A DNA stretch of 64,000 nucleotides from Pseudomonas sp. FP2196 (GCF_030687715.1 NZ_CP117445.1:313501-377500); one strand, 5' to 3'; numbered from the stretch's first letter, positions 40,070-49,491 are shown. Notes: generated from the sequence alone by a model not told the origin. Translations and numbers: made by a program.

Positions 40070-41423
40070 CGATCGGCAATTCTGGCTCTGATAGTGGAGC
40101 GATGATTTCGGTATCTGCCACGGGAGTTTCCGTAGCCAGTTCCACGGCAGGTTCTGGCACAGAAACCACAGCGACTTCTGGCTCGACCGGTGTGTACTGG
40201 CTGATGTGCAAGCTGCCGCCATCGGTATAGCTGAATACACTGGTCACCGACGTTCCGTCCGCGCGCAGCAGCTTGTAATCGCTCTGGATCAGGTAAACCG
40301 CCACGGATTTGTGTTTATCCACGACAGCCACTACGTCAATCGCTGCTGCGTTGAGCCAATCGTTCGAATGTATTTCGCACTGGGTGAAATCATGGCCCAG
40401 TCGCGCCGAGAACTTGAGCGCGTTGTTCAAGTTGCTTTGCCATTGGGCGCCAAACTCGACAGAGGTGGTATTGGTGAATGTCCGCAGGTTTGCTGTTCGT
40501 TGCGCTCGGGGCGTGGTCCACCTGAATTTCTGGACTTGGTTTTCGGTGTTGTAAGCATGACCGACGAGCACGTATCGATCAGTACGGTGCAAATGATAGA
40601 AGGGTGAGTGGCGTAGTTGCTCAATGCCGGAGTACCTCGGGTCTTTCATCGTGAACCACGGAAGAATGGCGATGTAAGCAGGTTCGTCCGAAGTGTCCAG
40701 AGGTGGCAGTGTTTCGCCGCAAAGGACTGGCGCCGTTGGTCGCGGATTAACTTCAAGCGTGATCTGCATGCGCAAGGAATAGGTGGGGAAATTTGCCGGT
40801 TTGGAGTAACCGCTCGAAGCAACGAAAACTCCCGGTGCCAAGTGGATTTCACCCTGTGCTGCGACGGGTGGAACAACACTCCAGGCAGTGACACTCTGCC
40901 GCGCACCGCTGCCCTTGTCGTTCCAGACGTGCTCGATGAGGCCTGAGGCGATGACGAGGTCCTCGCGGACACAACGAACAGCGTTTAAAGAAGGCTTTTC
41001 GTGGCTGCTCGAGCAAACCGATCCCAGTGCCACGTAGCCCTCGGGTGGTATCGGGCGCCAGATCGACAGATCTCTTTTTGATCCTGAGCCAGAGTCTTTC
41101 CAGATCAACTCGAAATCACGAGGTGGACGCAATGCCCAGCCTTTTCCCTGTACTGCGCTCGGTGTGCCCGCTTCGCAAGCCACCGCCACTATTGTTTTCC
41201 CGTTGATATTGCCGAGGCCGGCGGCTGCTACATCGCCCAAGGGAAAGTAACCAGGCAACATATCGGGGGCGGGAGTGGGGTGCCAGAAGGCAGCGGGTTT
41301 TGCCTGTGAACCGGTGGTATCCCACACGCGGAGAAATTCCGTTGTGAAATTGATCAGCAGGTTGTCGATTCTGATGGGTTCAATCCGCCCAAAGGGCGTC
41401 GAGATCGGGGTATAGGTCGTCAT
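40050..41423 (-). CDS. Vps62-related protein
   Basis: A 457-residue protein. The repeated modules TEFLRVWDTTGSQAKPAAFW, FELIWKDSGSGSKRDLSIWR / PIPPEGYVALGSVC and EHVWNDKGSGARQSVTAWSV match the Vps62/DUF946 family (vWxDxGSGA...IWRPxpPxGYvALGxV), best known in plants and fungi. There is no signal peptide. The C-terminus is Pro/Glu/Val-rich and low-complexity. Some bacterial members occur near insecticidal toxins; here it stands alone beside histidine genes. Function unknown. Confidence 0.8.
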   Translation of the reverse strand: MTTYTPISTPFGRIEPIRIDNLLINFTTEFLRVWDTTGSQAKPAAFWHPTPAPDMLPGYFPLGDVAAAGLGNINGKTIVAVACEAGTPSAVQGKGWALRPPRDFELIWKDSGSGSKRDLSIWRPIPPEGYVALGSVCSSSHEKPSLNAVRCVREDLVIASGLIEHVWNDKGSGARQSVTAWSVVPPVAAQGEIHLAPGVFVASSGYSKPANFPTYSLRMQITLEVNPRPTAPVLCGETLPPLDTSDEPAYIAILPWFTMKDPRYSGIEQLRHSPFYHLHRTDRYVLVGHAYNTENQVQKFRWTTPRAQRTANLRTFTNTTSVEFGAQWQSNLNNALKFSARLGHDFTQCEIHSNDWLNAAAIDVVAVVDKHKSVAVYLIQSDYKLLRADGTSVTSVFSYTDGGSLHISQYTPVEPEVAVVSVPEPAVELATETPVADTEIIAPLSEPELPIAIDTAP

Positions 41424-41540
41424 AGTCAGTCCAGATAGTTGAAGGCGACTCGAGGGAGTCGCGACCTGTTACAGGTCTCACTATCCGGAAGTGGGCCAGG
41501 TGTCTGGCGGTAACTATCTATGGGCAGTCGTGACCGGGTG

Positions 41541-42323
41541 TTACCGATACACGCCGTCTTTGCCATGACCCGCCATGGCGCGATTGCTGCGCACGCTGAT
41601 CATCTGTTTGACGTCGATCCACTCGATGCCCTGCGCTTTGAGTTTTGGCAACTCGCGCTCAAGTACGGCCAAAGTTTGAGGATACGGGTGGCCGATCATG
41701 ACGGCGGAACCCTGCTTGTGCGCCAGGCTGATCGCCGTCTGCAATTGGGTGAAAATCGCCGCTTCGGTGCGCTCGTCATCGAGAAATACATCCCGCGACA
41801 CACTCGCCAGATCGATCTTCTGCGCCTGTTGCGCGGCAACGGTCTGCGCGCTGGTGCGGCTGTCGACGAAGAATTTATGGCGGCGCTGTAGCTCAGCCAT
41901 CAACCAGGCCATCGCTACCGGTTGCGCGGTCATGCGGCTGCCCATGTGGTTATTGATGCCCGCGGTGTAGGGGACCATTTTGAACGCGGCGTTGAGGCGT
42001 TTTTCGAGTTCTTCGATGGGCAGTTCGGGGTGCCAGGCGAACGGGCCGGTGGCCGGGTCCATTGGCATGTGCAGGATGACGATCTTGCCGGCGCGATGGG
42101 CTTCGCGGGCAAATTCGGTGGCGTGCGGGGTGTCGGGCATGATCGCTGCGGTCACCGGGCCGGGCAGGGCCAGCACACGGCGATCCCGAGGCAGGCTCTG
42201 CCCCAGGTCGTCGATGATCAACGTCAGGTAGGCTTTGTGCGGCATTGGCTTGGCGGGCTCTGCGTGAGCAGTACCCGCCAGACAGCACAACAGGACGAAG
42301 AGGAACCGCAAACCCATCCTCAA
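41541..42323 (-). CDS. yibQ: Divergent polysaccharide deacetylase family protein
   Basis: A 260-residue secreted protein (signal MRMGLRFLFVLLCCLAGTAH). The body has LTLIIDDLGQSLPRDRRVLA, ILHMPMDPATG and INNHMGSRMTA, a divergent NodB-like fold (DUF610/YibQ). The ATG overlaps the ctpA stop by 4 bp. It ends an operon gpmI-envC-ctpA-yibQ, pointing to a cell-envelope role. Confidence 0.85.
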   Translation of the reverse strand: MRMGLRFLFVLLCCLAGTAHAEPAKPMPHKAYLTLIIDDLGQSLPRDRRVLALPGPVTAAIMPDTPHATEFAREAHRAGKIVILHMPMDPATGPFAWHPELPIEELEKRLNAAFKMVPYTAGINNHMGSRMTAQPVAMAWLMAELQRRHKFFVDSRTSAQTVAAQQAQKIDLASVSRDVFLDDERTEAAIFTQLQTAISLAHKQGSAVMIGHPYPQTLAVLERELPKLKAQGIEWIDVKQMISVRSNRAMAGHGKDGVYR

Positions 42324-43639
42324 CGGCCGGAAGTGATGCTCAGACCTTTGAGCAGGCTCAGGGCCTGGGCCAACTGGTAATCATCATCCTGCGGCATCGC
42401 TTTGGCCTTGGTGCCAGAACCAGTCGGTTTGTCGGCGCCGCCGTTGCCATTGCCCAAGTGACCTTGCAGGTCGGCTTCCTTGAAGTAATCGCCGTCCGCC
42501 TCGTTGGTGATCTTCGCCTTGCGCACTTCGATGTCCGGGACGATGCCCTGCGCCTGGATCGAGCGACCGTTCGGCGTGAAGTAGAGCGCGGTGGTGATTT
42601 TCAGTGCGCGATCGTTGTTGAGCGGCAGCACGGTTTGCACCGAACCTTTGCCGAAACTGGTGGTGCCCATGACCACGGCGCGTTTCTGATCCTGCAACGC
42701 ACCGGCGACGATTTCCGACGCCGAGGCGCTGCCACCGTTGATCAGCACGACCATCGGCACGGCTTCACTTTCGTCTTTGCCGGTGGCGGAGAAACGCAAC
42801 TCGGAGTTGGCGATCCGGCCTTTGGTGTAGACGATCAGGCCTTTGGTGATGAAGTGGTCGACCACTTCCACCGCCGCTTGCAACACGCCGCCGGGGTTGT
42901 TGCGCAGGTCGAGAATGATGCCGTTGAGCTTCTTGCCGTTGTCCTTGCGCATCTTCGCCAGGGCCTTGGAGACCTCTTCACCGGTTTTGACCTGGAACTG
43001 GGTGATGCGGATGTAGCCGTAGCCCGACTCAAGCAACTGCGCCTTGACGCTCTTCACTTGAATCACGGCGCGCGCCAGAGTCACGTCGAACGGCGTGCCG
43101 CCGTCGCGCACCAGGGTCAGGGTGATCTTCTGGCCAATCTTGCCGCGCATCTTGTCGACGGCTTCGGTCATGGTCTGGCCGCGCGTCGGCGCGCCGTTGA
43201 TCTTGACGATGAAGTCACCGGCCTGAATGCCGGCCTTCGACGCAGGCGTGTCGTCGATTGGCGAGACGACTTTGATGAAGCCGTCTTCGGCACCGACTTC
43301 AATGCCCAGACCGCCAAACTCGCCGCTGGTGCTTTCCTGCAGCTCGGTGAAATCTTCAGGACCCAGATAAGCGGAGTGCGGATCAAGGTTGCTGAGCATG
43401 CCCTTGATCGCGTTCTCCAGCAGGGTCTTGTCGTCCACCGGCTCGACATAGGCGGCTTTGATCCGGTCCATGACCTCGGCAAAGGTGCGCAACTCTTCCA
43501 GCGGCAGCGGGGCCTTGGAGGTGGCGGCAGTGCCTGCCGGCGCGACGGCCGGGGCCGGTTGAGCGGCGAACGCCAAGGGCGCGCCGATCACCAGGGCGAT
43601 CGTCAGGGCCAGCGAGGTAAGGCGGGACAAATGCAGCAT
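42320..43639 (-). CDS. ctpA: Carboxyl-terminal processing protease (S41)
   Basis: A 439-residue periplasmic protease with signal peptide MLHLSRLTSLALTIALVIGA. It has a PDZ domain (GGLGIEVGAEDGFIKVVSPI; GIQAGDFIVKINGAPTRGQT). The serine/lysine dyad region contains NGGSASASEIVAGALQDQK and GTTSFGKGSVQT. I start at MLHLSR, since the longer frame overlaps envC. CtpA-type proteases degrade peptidoglycan hydrolases, fitting the adjacent EnvC. Confidence 0.93.
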   Translation of the reverse strand: MLHLSRLTSLALTIALVIGAPLAFAAQPAPAVAPAGTAATSKAPLPLEELRTFAEVMDRIKAAYVEPVDDKTLLENAIKGMLSNLDPHSAYLGPEDFTELQESTSGEFGGLGIEVGAEDGFIKVVSPIDDTPASKAGIQAGDFIVKINGAPTRGQTMTEAVDKMRGKIGQKITLTLVRDGGTPFDVTLARAVIQVKSVKAQLLESGYGYIRITQFQVKTGEEVSKALAKMRKDNGKKLNGIILDLRNNPGGVLQAAVEVVDHFITKGLIVYTKGRIANSELRFSATGKDESEAVPMVVLINGGSASASEIVAGALQDQKRAVVMGTTSFGKGSVQTVLPLNNDRALKITTALYFTPNGRSIQAQGIVPDIEVRKAKITNEADGDYFKEADLQGHLGNGNGGADKPTGSGTKAKAMPQDDDYQLAQALSLLKGLSITSGR

Positions 43640-43674
43640 GTCTAACGAACTCCTGAAATTTGGTAACTCAACGC

Positions 43675-44961
43675 CTATCCTTGCGCGCGGCACCATTGCG
43701 CCGGATCACTCGGGTGACCCTGCTGACGAATTGCAAAATACAGCGCTGATGTGTCCTGGCCGCCACTGTTACCGACAGTGGAGATGGACTCACCGGCTTT
43801 AACCACGTCGCCGGCCGACTTGAGCAGCGTCTGGTTGTGACCGTAAAGACTCAGAAAACCATTGCCGTGATCGAGGATCACCAGCAGTCCGGCGCCACGC
43901 AACCAGTCGGCGAACACTACGCGGCCACCGTGTACAGCGTGCACCTGGCTGCCAGCAGAGGCGCTGATCATTACGCCGTCCCACTTGGTACGGGCATCGT
44001 CGCCACGGCTTTCGCCGAAGCGTGCCAGTAGTCGACCATCAACTGGCCACGGAAGTTTTCCCCGGGTTGCAGCAAAAGGGCCACCAAAGGTCTCGCCGCT
44101 GCTGGACACCAGCGCGCCGGGCGTTGATCTGGCGGTTTTTCGTGGGGCGTCGCTGTTTTCAGCCTGCGCCTCACGCAAGCGCTTTTTTTCCGCTTCCTGC
44201 TGGGCGATCAGCGCTTTCTGCCGCGCTTCTTCTGCCTCACGAGCCTGACGGGCCAGGGTTTCTTCAATGGTTTTAAGGACTTTAGTCAGGTCTGCCTGAT
44301 CCTGCTCGCGAGCGACGAGTTTCTGGTCGCGTGCCTTCACGTCATCGTTGAGCTTGGCGAGGACTTGCTGGCGTTCCTTGCGAACCTTGTCGAGCTCGTC
44401 ACGCTGGCTGTCGAGGCTGCTTTTCTGCACGAGCAATTGCGCTTGCTGCAAGCCGATGTCTTTTTCGACATTAGCCAGTTGGCGCAAGGTTTCGTTGAAG
44501 TTCTTCAACTGCTCCAGGCGGGCCTGGCTCAGGTAATCGTAATAGGTGAGGGTGCGGGCGAATTTCTCGGGGTTTTGCTGGTTTAGCAGCAACTTGAGGT
44601 ATTCCTGACGGCCGTTCTGGTAGGCCGCGCGGGCCTGGATGGCAATCAGTCGCTGCTGTTCAGTGCGCGCGCTCTGGAGTTTTTTTTTCTCCGCATCGAG
44701 CCGCTGTAGCTCGGATTCACTCTTCTGCAATTCTTTCTGCAGGGCGTCGACCTGTTTCTGCAGCTTGCCCATCTCGGTTTCAGTGCCCTTGAGCTCTTTC
44801 TGCACGCCGGATTTTTCTTCCTGGAGCTTGCCCAGCAGCTTTTTCAGCTCGGCAATATCCTGACGCGTGGCATCCAACTGTTGTTGGGTTTGCGCGCGCT
44901 CGTCAGCGAAGGCCGGTTGGAGCAGGCAGGTCAGAGCGAGGGCAATCAGGACGCGAAGCAT
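43675..44961 (-). CDS. envC: Murein hydrolase activator EnvC-like
   Basis: A 428-residue protein with a signal peptide (MLRVLIALALTCLLQPAFA), a long coiled coil (residues ~22-250, rich in KLQEEKSG and QQLDATRQDI repeats), and a C-terminal LytM/M23-like domain (GRLLARFGESRGDDARTKWD; GAGLLVILDHGNGFLSLYGH). Such proteins activate amidases at the septum. The start chosen is MLRVLI; upstream codons belong to another frame. Confidence 0.9.
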   Translation of the reverse strand: MLRVLIALALTCLLQPAFADERAQTQQQLDATRQDIAELKKLLGKLQEEKSGVQKELKGTETEMGKLQKQVDALQKELQKSESELQRLDAEKKKLQSARTEQQRLIAIQARAAYQNGRQEYLKLLLNQQNPEKFARTLTYYDYLSQARLEQLKNFNETLRQLANVEKDIGLQQAQLLVQKSSLDSQRDELDKVRKERQQVLAKLNDDVKARDQKLVAREQDQADLTKVLKTIEETLARQAREAEEARQKALIAQQEAEKKRLREAQAENSDAPRKTARSTPGALVSSSGETFGGPFAATRGKLPWPVDGRLLARFGESRGDDARTKWDGVMISASAGSQVHAVHGGRVVFADWLRGAGLLVILDHGNGFLSLYGHNQTLLKSAGDVVKAGESISTVGNSGGQDTSALYFAIRQQGHPSDPAQWCRAQG

Positions 44962-45094
44962 AGGGGCGGGCGGCACCAGGGTAAGGGACGGCCTAGTATG
45001 CCCGCCCGACGCTGCAAAAAAAACGCCCAATTGGGGCTGTGTGATAACTGGAGCGCCAGACAGGCGTAATTCCATTTCGAAAACCCCATAAACC

Positions 45095-45188
45095 ACTGTG
45101 GGAGCTGGCTTGCCAGCGATGGCGTCTGCACATTCAACATAGATGTTGGCTGTCAGATTGCTATCGCTGGCAAGCCAGCTCCCACAGG
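45095..45188. repeat. REPIN, class CTGGCAAGCCAGCTCCCACA
   Basis: Palindromic arms TGTGGGAGCTGGCTTGCCAG and CTGGCAAGCCAGCTCCCACA enclose about 50 bp, including GATGTTGGCTGTCAG. It separates envC from gpmI. Confidence 0.9.
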
Positions 45189-45214
45189 GTTTTGCGGTGT
45201 TTTGGCGATTCGGG

Positions 45215-46744
45215 TCAGACCAGAATGGAAGTACCGGTCATTTCCGCCGGTTTTTCCAGTCCCAGCAGCTTCAGCATGGTCGGTGCCACGTCAGCCAGCA
45301 CGCCACCTTCACGTACTTTCAGGTCGCGCTTGCCGACGTAAATGAACGGCACTGGCTCAGTGGTGTGCGCGGTGTGCGCCTGCCCGGTGGATTCGTCAGC
45401 CATTTGCTCGACGTTGCCGTGGTCAGCGGTGATCAGTGCCTCGCCACCGACCTGCTCCAGCGCTTCAACGATGCGGCCAACGCAGGTGTCGAGGCATTCA
45501 ACAGCCTTCACTGCCGCGTCGAACACACCGCTGTGGCCGACCATGTCGCCGTTGGCGTAGTTGACCACGATCACGTCGTAACGCTGGTTTTCGATGGCGT
45601 CGACGATGCGGTCGGTGACTTGCGGCGCGCTCATTTCCGGCTGCAAGTCGTAAGTGGCGACTTTCGGCGACGGGATCAGGATGCGCTCTTCGCCCGGGAA
45701 CGGTTCTTCACGACCGCCGGAGAAGAAGAAGGTCACATGGGCGTATTTCTCGGTTTCAGCGATGCGTAGCTGGGTCTTGCCGTTTTTCGCCAGGTAGTCG
45801 CCCAACACGTTTTCCAGGCTGCCGGCGGCGAAGGCGCAAGGCGCGGGAATGCTCGCCGCGTATTGGGTCAGCATGACGAAACCGGCAAGTGCAGGCTGGC
45901 GTGCGCGTTCGAAGTCGTTGAAATCGTCTTCGACGAATACCCGGGTCAGCTCGCGTGCGCGGTCGGCGCGGAAATTCATGAACACCACGGCATCGCCGTC
46001 TTCGACTTTCACCGGCTCGCCGATGGTGGTGGCTTTGACGAATTCATCGCTCTCGCCGCGAGCGTAAGCGGCTTCCAGGCCTTCCTGAGCAGTGGCGGCG
46101 TTGAATTGGCTGTTGCCGTCGACGATCAGGTTGTACGCCTGAGCCACGCGGTCCCAGCGGTTGTCACGGTCCATGGCGAAGTAGCGGCCGACGATGCTGG
46201 CGATGCGACCCTTGCCGAGGGCCTGGAACGTCGCATCGAGCAGCTCGATCGACGACGCGGCGCTTTTCGGCGGGGTGTCACGGCCATCGAGGAAAGCGTG
46301 CAGGTAGATTTTTTCGGCGCCGCGCTTGAAGGCCAGCTCCGCCATGGCGATCAGGTGATCCTGGTGGCTGTGCACGCCGCCATCCGACAGCAGGCCCATG
46401 AAGTGCACGGCTTTACCCGCAGCCACGGCTTTATCCACAGCGGCGCAAATGGTCGGGTTTTCAAAGAACTCGCCGTCGCGGATCGATTTGGTCACGCGGG
46501 TGAAATCCTGATACACCACGCGGCCGGCGCCGAGGTTCATGTGGCCGACTTCGGAGTTGCCCATCTGACCGTCCGGCAGGCCGACGTCCATGCCGCTGCC
46601 CGAGATCAAGCCGTTCGGCACGGTGGCCCACAGGCGATCCAGCACGGGCTTCTTCGCCGCGAAAACGGCATTCGATTCGGGGCTGTCGCTGTGACCGAAG
46701 CCGTCGAGAATGATCAGGACCAAAGGTTTAGGCGTGGTAGTCAT
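45215..46744 (-). CDS. gpmI: 2,3-bisphosphoglycerate-independent phosphoglycerate mutase
   Basis: A 509-residue metalloenzyme of glycolysis. It has the alkaline-phosphatase core [11 protein letters not shown], the nucleophile S64 in [18 protein letters not shown], and metal sites in [15 protein letters not shown] and [15 protein letters not shown] 46742-46744 is chosen. It starts the operon with envC-ctpA-yibQ. Confidence 0.97.
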   Translation of the reverse strand: MTTTPKPLVLIILDGFGHSDSPESNAVFAAKKPVLDRLWATVPNGLISGSGMDVGLPDGQMGNSEVGHMNLGAGRVVYQDFTRVTKSIRDGEFFENPTICAAVDKAVAAGKAVHFMGLLSDGGVHSHQDHLIAMAELAFKRGAEKIYLHAFLDGRDTPPKSAASSIELLDATFQALGKGRIASIVGRYFAMDRDNRWDRVAQAYNLIVDGNSQFNAATAQEGLEAAYARGESDEFVKATTIGEPVKVEDGDAVVFMNFRADRARELTRVFVEDDFNDFERARQPALAGFVMLTQYAASIPAPCAFAAGSLENVLGDYLAKNGKTQLRIAETEKYAHVTFFFSGGREEPFPGEERILIPSPKVATYDLQPEMSAPQVTDRIVDAIENQRYDVIVVNYANGDMVGHSGVFDAAVKAVECLDTCVGRIVEALEQVGGEALITADHGNVEQMADESTGQAHTAHTTEPVPFIYVGKRDLKVREGGVLADVAPTMLKLLGLEKPAEMTGTSILV

Positions 46745-46897
46745 GGAATCCACTCGTGGCTAATAAAGAAGAAGGCGATGGAAAAGGGAGTTGGAGTTTA
46801 AAGCCAAGTTCAATCCACGTCACCGCCGGACGGGGTTTGGCCCACCATAGTGGCTGTGTATACTGGCCGACATTTTAACGCCCTGGAACCTCCTTCG

Positions 46898-47311
46898 ATG
46901 GTTGCTCACCTGATTGAATTTGCCACTAACCACTACATTCTTGTCGGTATCTTCGTCGTACTGCTGGCTTTGCTGCTGGCGCACACGATGCAGGGCGGCG
47001 GTAAAAGCCTGAGCACCGGCGAGCTGACCGCACTGGTCAATAAAGAAGCAGGCGTGGTGGTGGACATCCGTCCGGCGAAAGATTTCGCTGCTGGCCACAT
47101 CGTTGGCGCGATCAACATTCCTCAAGACAAGCTGGCCGCGCGCACTGGCGAGCTGGAAAAACACAAGGCCAAGACCATCATTCTGGTCGACGCCCTGGGC
47201 CAGACCGCCGGCACCCACGCCCGCGAACTGATGAAGACCGGCTTCACCGCCGCCAAGCTGTCCGGCGGGATTTCCAGCTGGAAAGGCGACAACCTGCCGT
47301 TGGTGAAGTGA
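46898..47311 (+). CDS. Membrane-anchored rhodanese-like protein, no catalytic cysteine
   Basis: A 137-residue protein with one N-terminal transmembrane helix (HYILVGIFVVLLALLLAHTM) and a rhodanese domain (VVVDIRPAKDFAAGHIVGAI; KLSGGISSWKGDNLPLV). The usual catalytic loop (VVxCxxGxxS) reads IILVDALGQTAGTHA, so the active cysteine is absent and sulfur transfer is unlikely. It precedes grxC by 1 bp and is co-transcribed with grxC and secB. Confidence 0.88.
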   Translation: MVAHLIEFATNHYILVGIFVVLLALLLAHTMQGGGKSLSTGELTALVNKEAGVVVDIRPAKDFAAGHIVGAINIPQDKLAARTGELEKHKAKTIILVDALGQTAGTHARELMKTGFTAAKLSGGISSWKGDNLPLVK

Positions 47312-47312
47312 T

Positions 47313-47567
47313 ATGAGCGAAGTCATCGTCTACTCCAGCGATTACTGCCCTTATTGCTCGCGAGCCAAGTACCTGCTCGAGAACAAAGGCGTGGCCTTCA
47401 AAGAGATCAAGGTCGATGGCAAGCCGCAGGTGCGCGCCGAAATGACCCAGAAGGCCGGCCGCACATCCGTGCCGCAGATCTGGATCGGCAGCAAGCACAT
47501 CGGCGGTTGTGACGATTTATATGCCCTGGAACGCGCCGGCAAGCTCGACGCGCTGCTCAAGGCCTGA
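47313..47567 (+). CDS. grxC: Glutaredoxin 3
   Basis: An 84-residue thioredoxin-fold protein with the CPYC active site (residues 12-15) and the glutathione-binding [20 protein letters not shown]. It reduces disulfides and mixed disulfides. It lies between the rhodanese-like gene and secB. Confidence 0.97.
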   Translation: MSEVIVYSSDYCPYCSRAKYLLENKGVAFKEIKVDGKPQVRAEMTQKAGRTSVPQIWIGSKHIGGCDDLYALERAGKLDALLKA

Positions 47568-47623
47568 ACGGCTGCACCCACGTACAGCAATCCCTAAAGA
47601 CCCAAGATCAGAAAGGATCTGAG

Positions 47624-48109
47624 ATGACTGACCAACAGAACACTGCAGCCAGCGAAGAAGAAACCGCACCGCAATTCTCCTTGCAGCGCATCTACGTACG
47701 CGACTTGTCCTTCGAAGCCCCGAAAAGCCCGGCGATCTTCCGCCAGCAGTGGGATCCGAGCGTCGGTCTGGATCTGAACACTCGCCAGAAAGAGCTGGAA
47801 GGCGATTTCTTCGAAGTCGTGCTGACCCTGTCCGTTACCGTGAAAAACGGCGACGAAGTGGCCTTCATCGCTGAAGTGCAACAGGCCGGTATCTTCCTGA
47901 TCAAGAACCTGGACCCGGCTTCGATGAGCCACACTCTGGGTGCGTTCTGCCCGAACATCCTGTTCCCGTACGCTCGTGAGACTCTGGACAGCCTGGTGAC
48001 CCGTGGTTCGTTCCCGGCGTTGATGTTGGCGCCGGTGAACTTCGACGCCCTGTACGCGCAAGAGCTGCAGCGCATGCAGGAAAGCGGCGAGACGCCAACC
48101 GTTCAATAA
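47624..48109 (+). CDS. secB: Protein export chaperone SecB
   Basis: A 161-residue protein with [24 protein letters not shown]-like core [20 protein letters not shown], and [20 protein letters not shown], characteristic of SecB. It holds preproteins unfolded for SecA. It ends the rhodanese-grxC-secB cluster; a very strong palindromic terminator follows. Confidence 0.97.
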   Translation: MTDQQNTAASEEETAPQFSLQRIYVRDLSFEAPKSPAIFRQQWDPSVGLDLNTRQKELEGDFFEVVLTLSVTVKNGDEVAFIAEVQQAGIFLIKNLDPASMSHTLGAFCPNILFPYARETLDSLVTRGSFPALMLAPVNFDALYAQELQRMQESGETPTVQ

Positions 48110-48111
48110 AA

Positions 48112-48173
48112 GCTTCGTTTGCCCATGAAAAAAGCGCCTTCAAACGGCGCTTTTTTCATGGGGCAAACGAAAC
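48112..48173. terminator. Long palindromic terminator after secB
   Basis: A stem of about 26 bp (CGTTTGCCCATGAAAAAAGC and its complement) with a 7-nt loop TTCAAAC. T-runs lie on both strands inside the stem (AAAAAAGCGCC/GGCGCTTTTTT). It starts three bases after the secB stop and could work in both directions. Confidence 0.88.
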
Positions 48174-48179
48174 CTTCGT

Positions 48180-48263
48180 GTAGGAGCTGCCGAAGGCTGC
48201 GATCTTTTGATCTTGATCCCCGAAAAACAAGATCAAAAGATCGCAGCCTTCGGCAGCTCCTAC
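48180..48263. repeat. REPIN, class GATCGCAGCCTTCGGCAGCT
   Basis: A near-perfect palindrome: GTAGGAGCTGCCGAAGGCTG at the left and its complement at the right, with GATCTTTTGATCTTG flanking the centre. It lies next to the secB terminator. Confidence 0.9.
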
Positions 48264-48289
48264 AGAGGGTTGATAGATCCGCTGCAGTG

Positions 48290-48745
48290 TTACTTGAAGT
48301 CGTTCTGCCGCCACGCCTCATACACGGCCACCGCCACGGTGTTGGACAGGTTCAGGCTGCGGCAGCCTTCGCGCATCGGCAGGCGCAGGCGCTGTTCGGC
48401 CGGCAGGGCGTCGAGCACTTCTGGTGGCAGGCCTCGGCTTTCCGGGCCGAAGATGAACGCATCGCCCGGGACGAACGCGGCATCATGAAACGGTCGCGAG
48501 CCCTTGGTGGTGAAGGCGAACAGGCGCGGGTTGCCCAGGCTTTCCAGGCAACTGGCCAGGTCCGCGTGACGTTGCAGCGTGGCATATTCGTGGTAATCGA
48601 GACCGGCACGGCGCAAGCGCTTGTCGTCCATCTCGAAGCCCAGCGGTTCGATCAAATGCAGGTGGCAGCCGCTGTTGGCGCACAGCCTGATAACGTTGCC
48701 GGTATTCGGCGGAATTTCTGGTTGAAAAAGGATGACGTGAAACAT
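48290..48745 (-). CDS. trmL: tRNA (cytidine/uridine-2'-O-)-methyltransferase TrmL
   Basis: A 151-residue SPOUT enzyme with the start MFHVILFQPEIPPNTGNVIR, motif FIFGPESRGLPPEVL and the knot ending RSLNLSNTVAVAVYEAWRQN. It methylates the wobble position of tRNA-Leu isoacceptors in E. coli. Its ATG overlaps, on the other strand, the ATG of the next gene (48744). Confidence 0.93.
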   Translation of the reverse strand: MFHVILFQPEIPPNTGNVIRLCANSGCHLHLIEPLGFEMDDKRLRRAGLDYHEYATLQRHADLASCLESLGNPRLFAFTTKGSRPFHDAAFVPGDAFIFGPESRGLPPEVLDALPAEQRLRLPMREGCRSLNLSNTVAVAVYEAWRQNDFK

Positions 48746-49184
48746 GCACGGCTCCGAAGGTAAAGATGAGCGGCATTCTACGCCGCCTGTGGACAACCGT
48801 TCGAAACTATTCCCTCGCGTGATCGGTTCGCTGGCGATTGTCGGCCTGATGATCGGTTTGATGATCGGCCGTCTGACCACGCCGGATCCGAGCGTTTTGC
48901 AGCAGGTCGAGGTGACTGACGGCGGTCTGGTTGTCTGGTTCAACAACGAGCCGAAACTGCACGGCGAGATCGTCGACGGCGCGGTGGCGTTGTTGTTTCA
49001 GGCAGAGGGCGCGGCGCAAAATGGCCAGCTCAAGCTCAACGGCAAGGATGTGAACTGGCGCACGCGAACGAGTGATGCCGGGTTGTTGCTGACGGTGCTG
49101 GCGGCGCGGCCGCTGCAGGGAGACTGGGTCGGGAGCGAGGTCGATGATCGCTGGCGGCTGGAGATCCATCTCCGGGAGCAATAA
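48744..49184 (+). CDS. Membrane-anchored hypothetical protein
   Basis: A 146-residue frame from ATG 48744. A shorter form beginning at GTG 48789 (VDNRSKLFPRVIGSL) is also plausible. One hydrophobic helix (GSLAIVGLMIGLMIG, about 28-42) is followed by a small periplasmic domain (VEVTDGGLVVWFNNEPKLHG; GDWVGSEVDDRWRLEIHLRE). In another frame, a GAAGG site precedes an 18-codon peptide (48766-48822) ending just before the hydrophobic segment. Function unknown. Confidence 0.65.
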   Translation: MHGSEGKDERHSTPPVDNRSKLFPRVIGSLAIVGLMIGLMIGRLTTPDPSVLQQVEVTDGGLVVWFNNEPKLHGEIVDGAVALLFQAEGAAQNGQLKLNGKDVNWRTRTSDAGLLLTVLAARPLQGDWVGSEVDDRWRLEIHLREQ

Positions 49185-49187
49185 AAG

Positions 49188-49383
49188 CGGGAATCCCTGA
49201 CCTGCCTGTATCAGGGCTCCCAAAAGGCTGGACTTCGCTGGCAGCGTCGGTCCGGTGTAAAGAGGGAACCCCCGGCCTGCCTGTACCAAGGATCCCAAAA
49301 AGGTGGGTGCATCGCGTAGCGGTGCGGGCCCGGTGTAAAGAGGGGAATCCCCGGCCTGCCTGTACCAAGGTCCCCGAAACGGG
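49188..49383. repeat. Tandem 72-79-bp repeat, about 2.6 copies
   Basis: Three copies of GGGAA(T/C)CCC...GGCCTGCCTGTACCAAGG...CCC(A/G)AAA begin near 49190, 49263 and 49342. Each of the first two continues through a variable GC-rich hairpin to CCGGTGTAAAGAG. The copies lie directly after the hypothetical gene's stop. Each contains inverted pieces (GGGAATCCC). Confidence 0.8.
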
Positions 49384-49470
49384 TGGTGAAACGAATCACC
49401 TGTGAGAGGTATTGCAGGGGACGTGCCAGGTTTTAGCATTTGGAAACAGGAAATATCTACGGATATACAA

Positions 49471-49491
49471 AAGCCCCGTTTTCCGGGGCTT
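49471..49491 (+). terminator. Hairpin terminator-like element
   Basis: AAGCCCCG / CGGGGCTT with a TTTTC loop, followed by TAAAGGGTTTT. It stands in the gap between the tandem repeat and the REPIN, and may end transcription from the plus-strand hypothetical gene. Confidence 0.6.
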
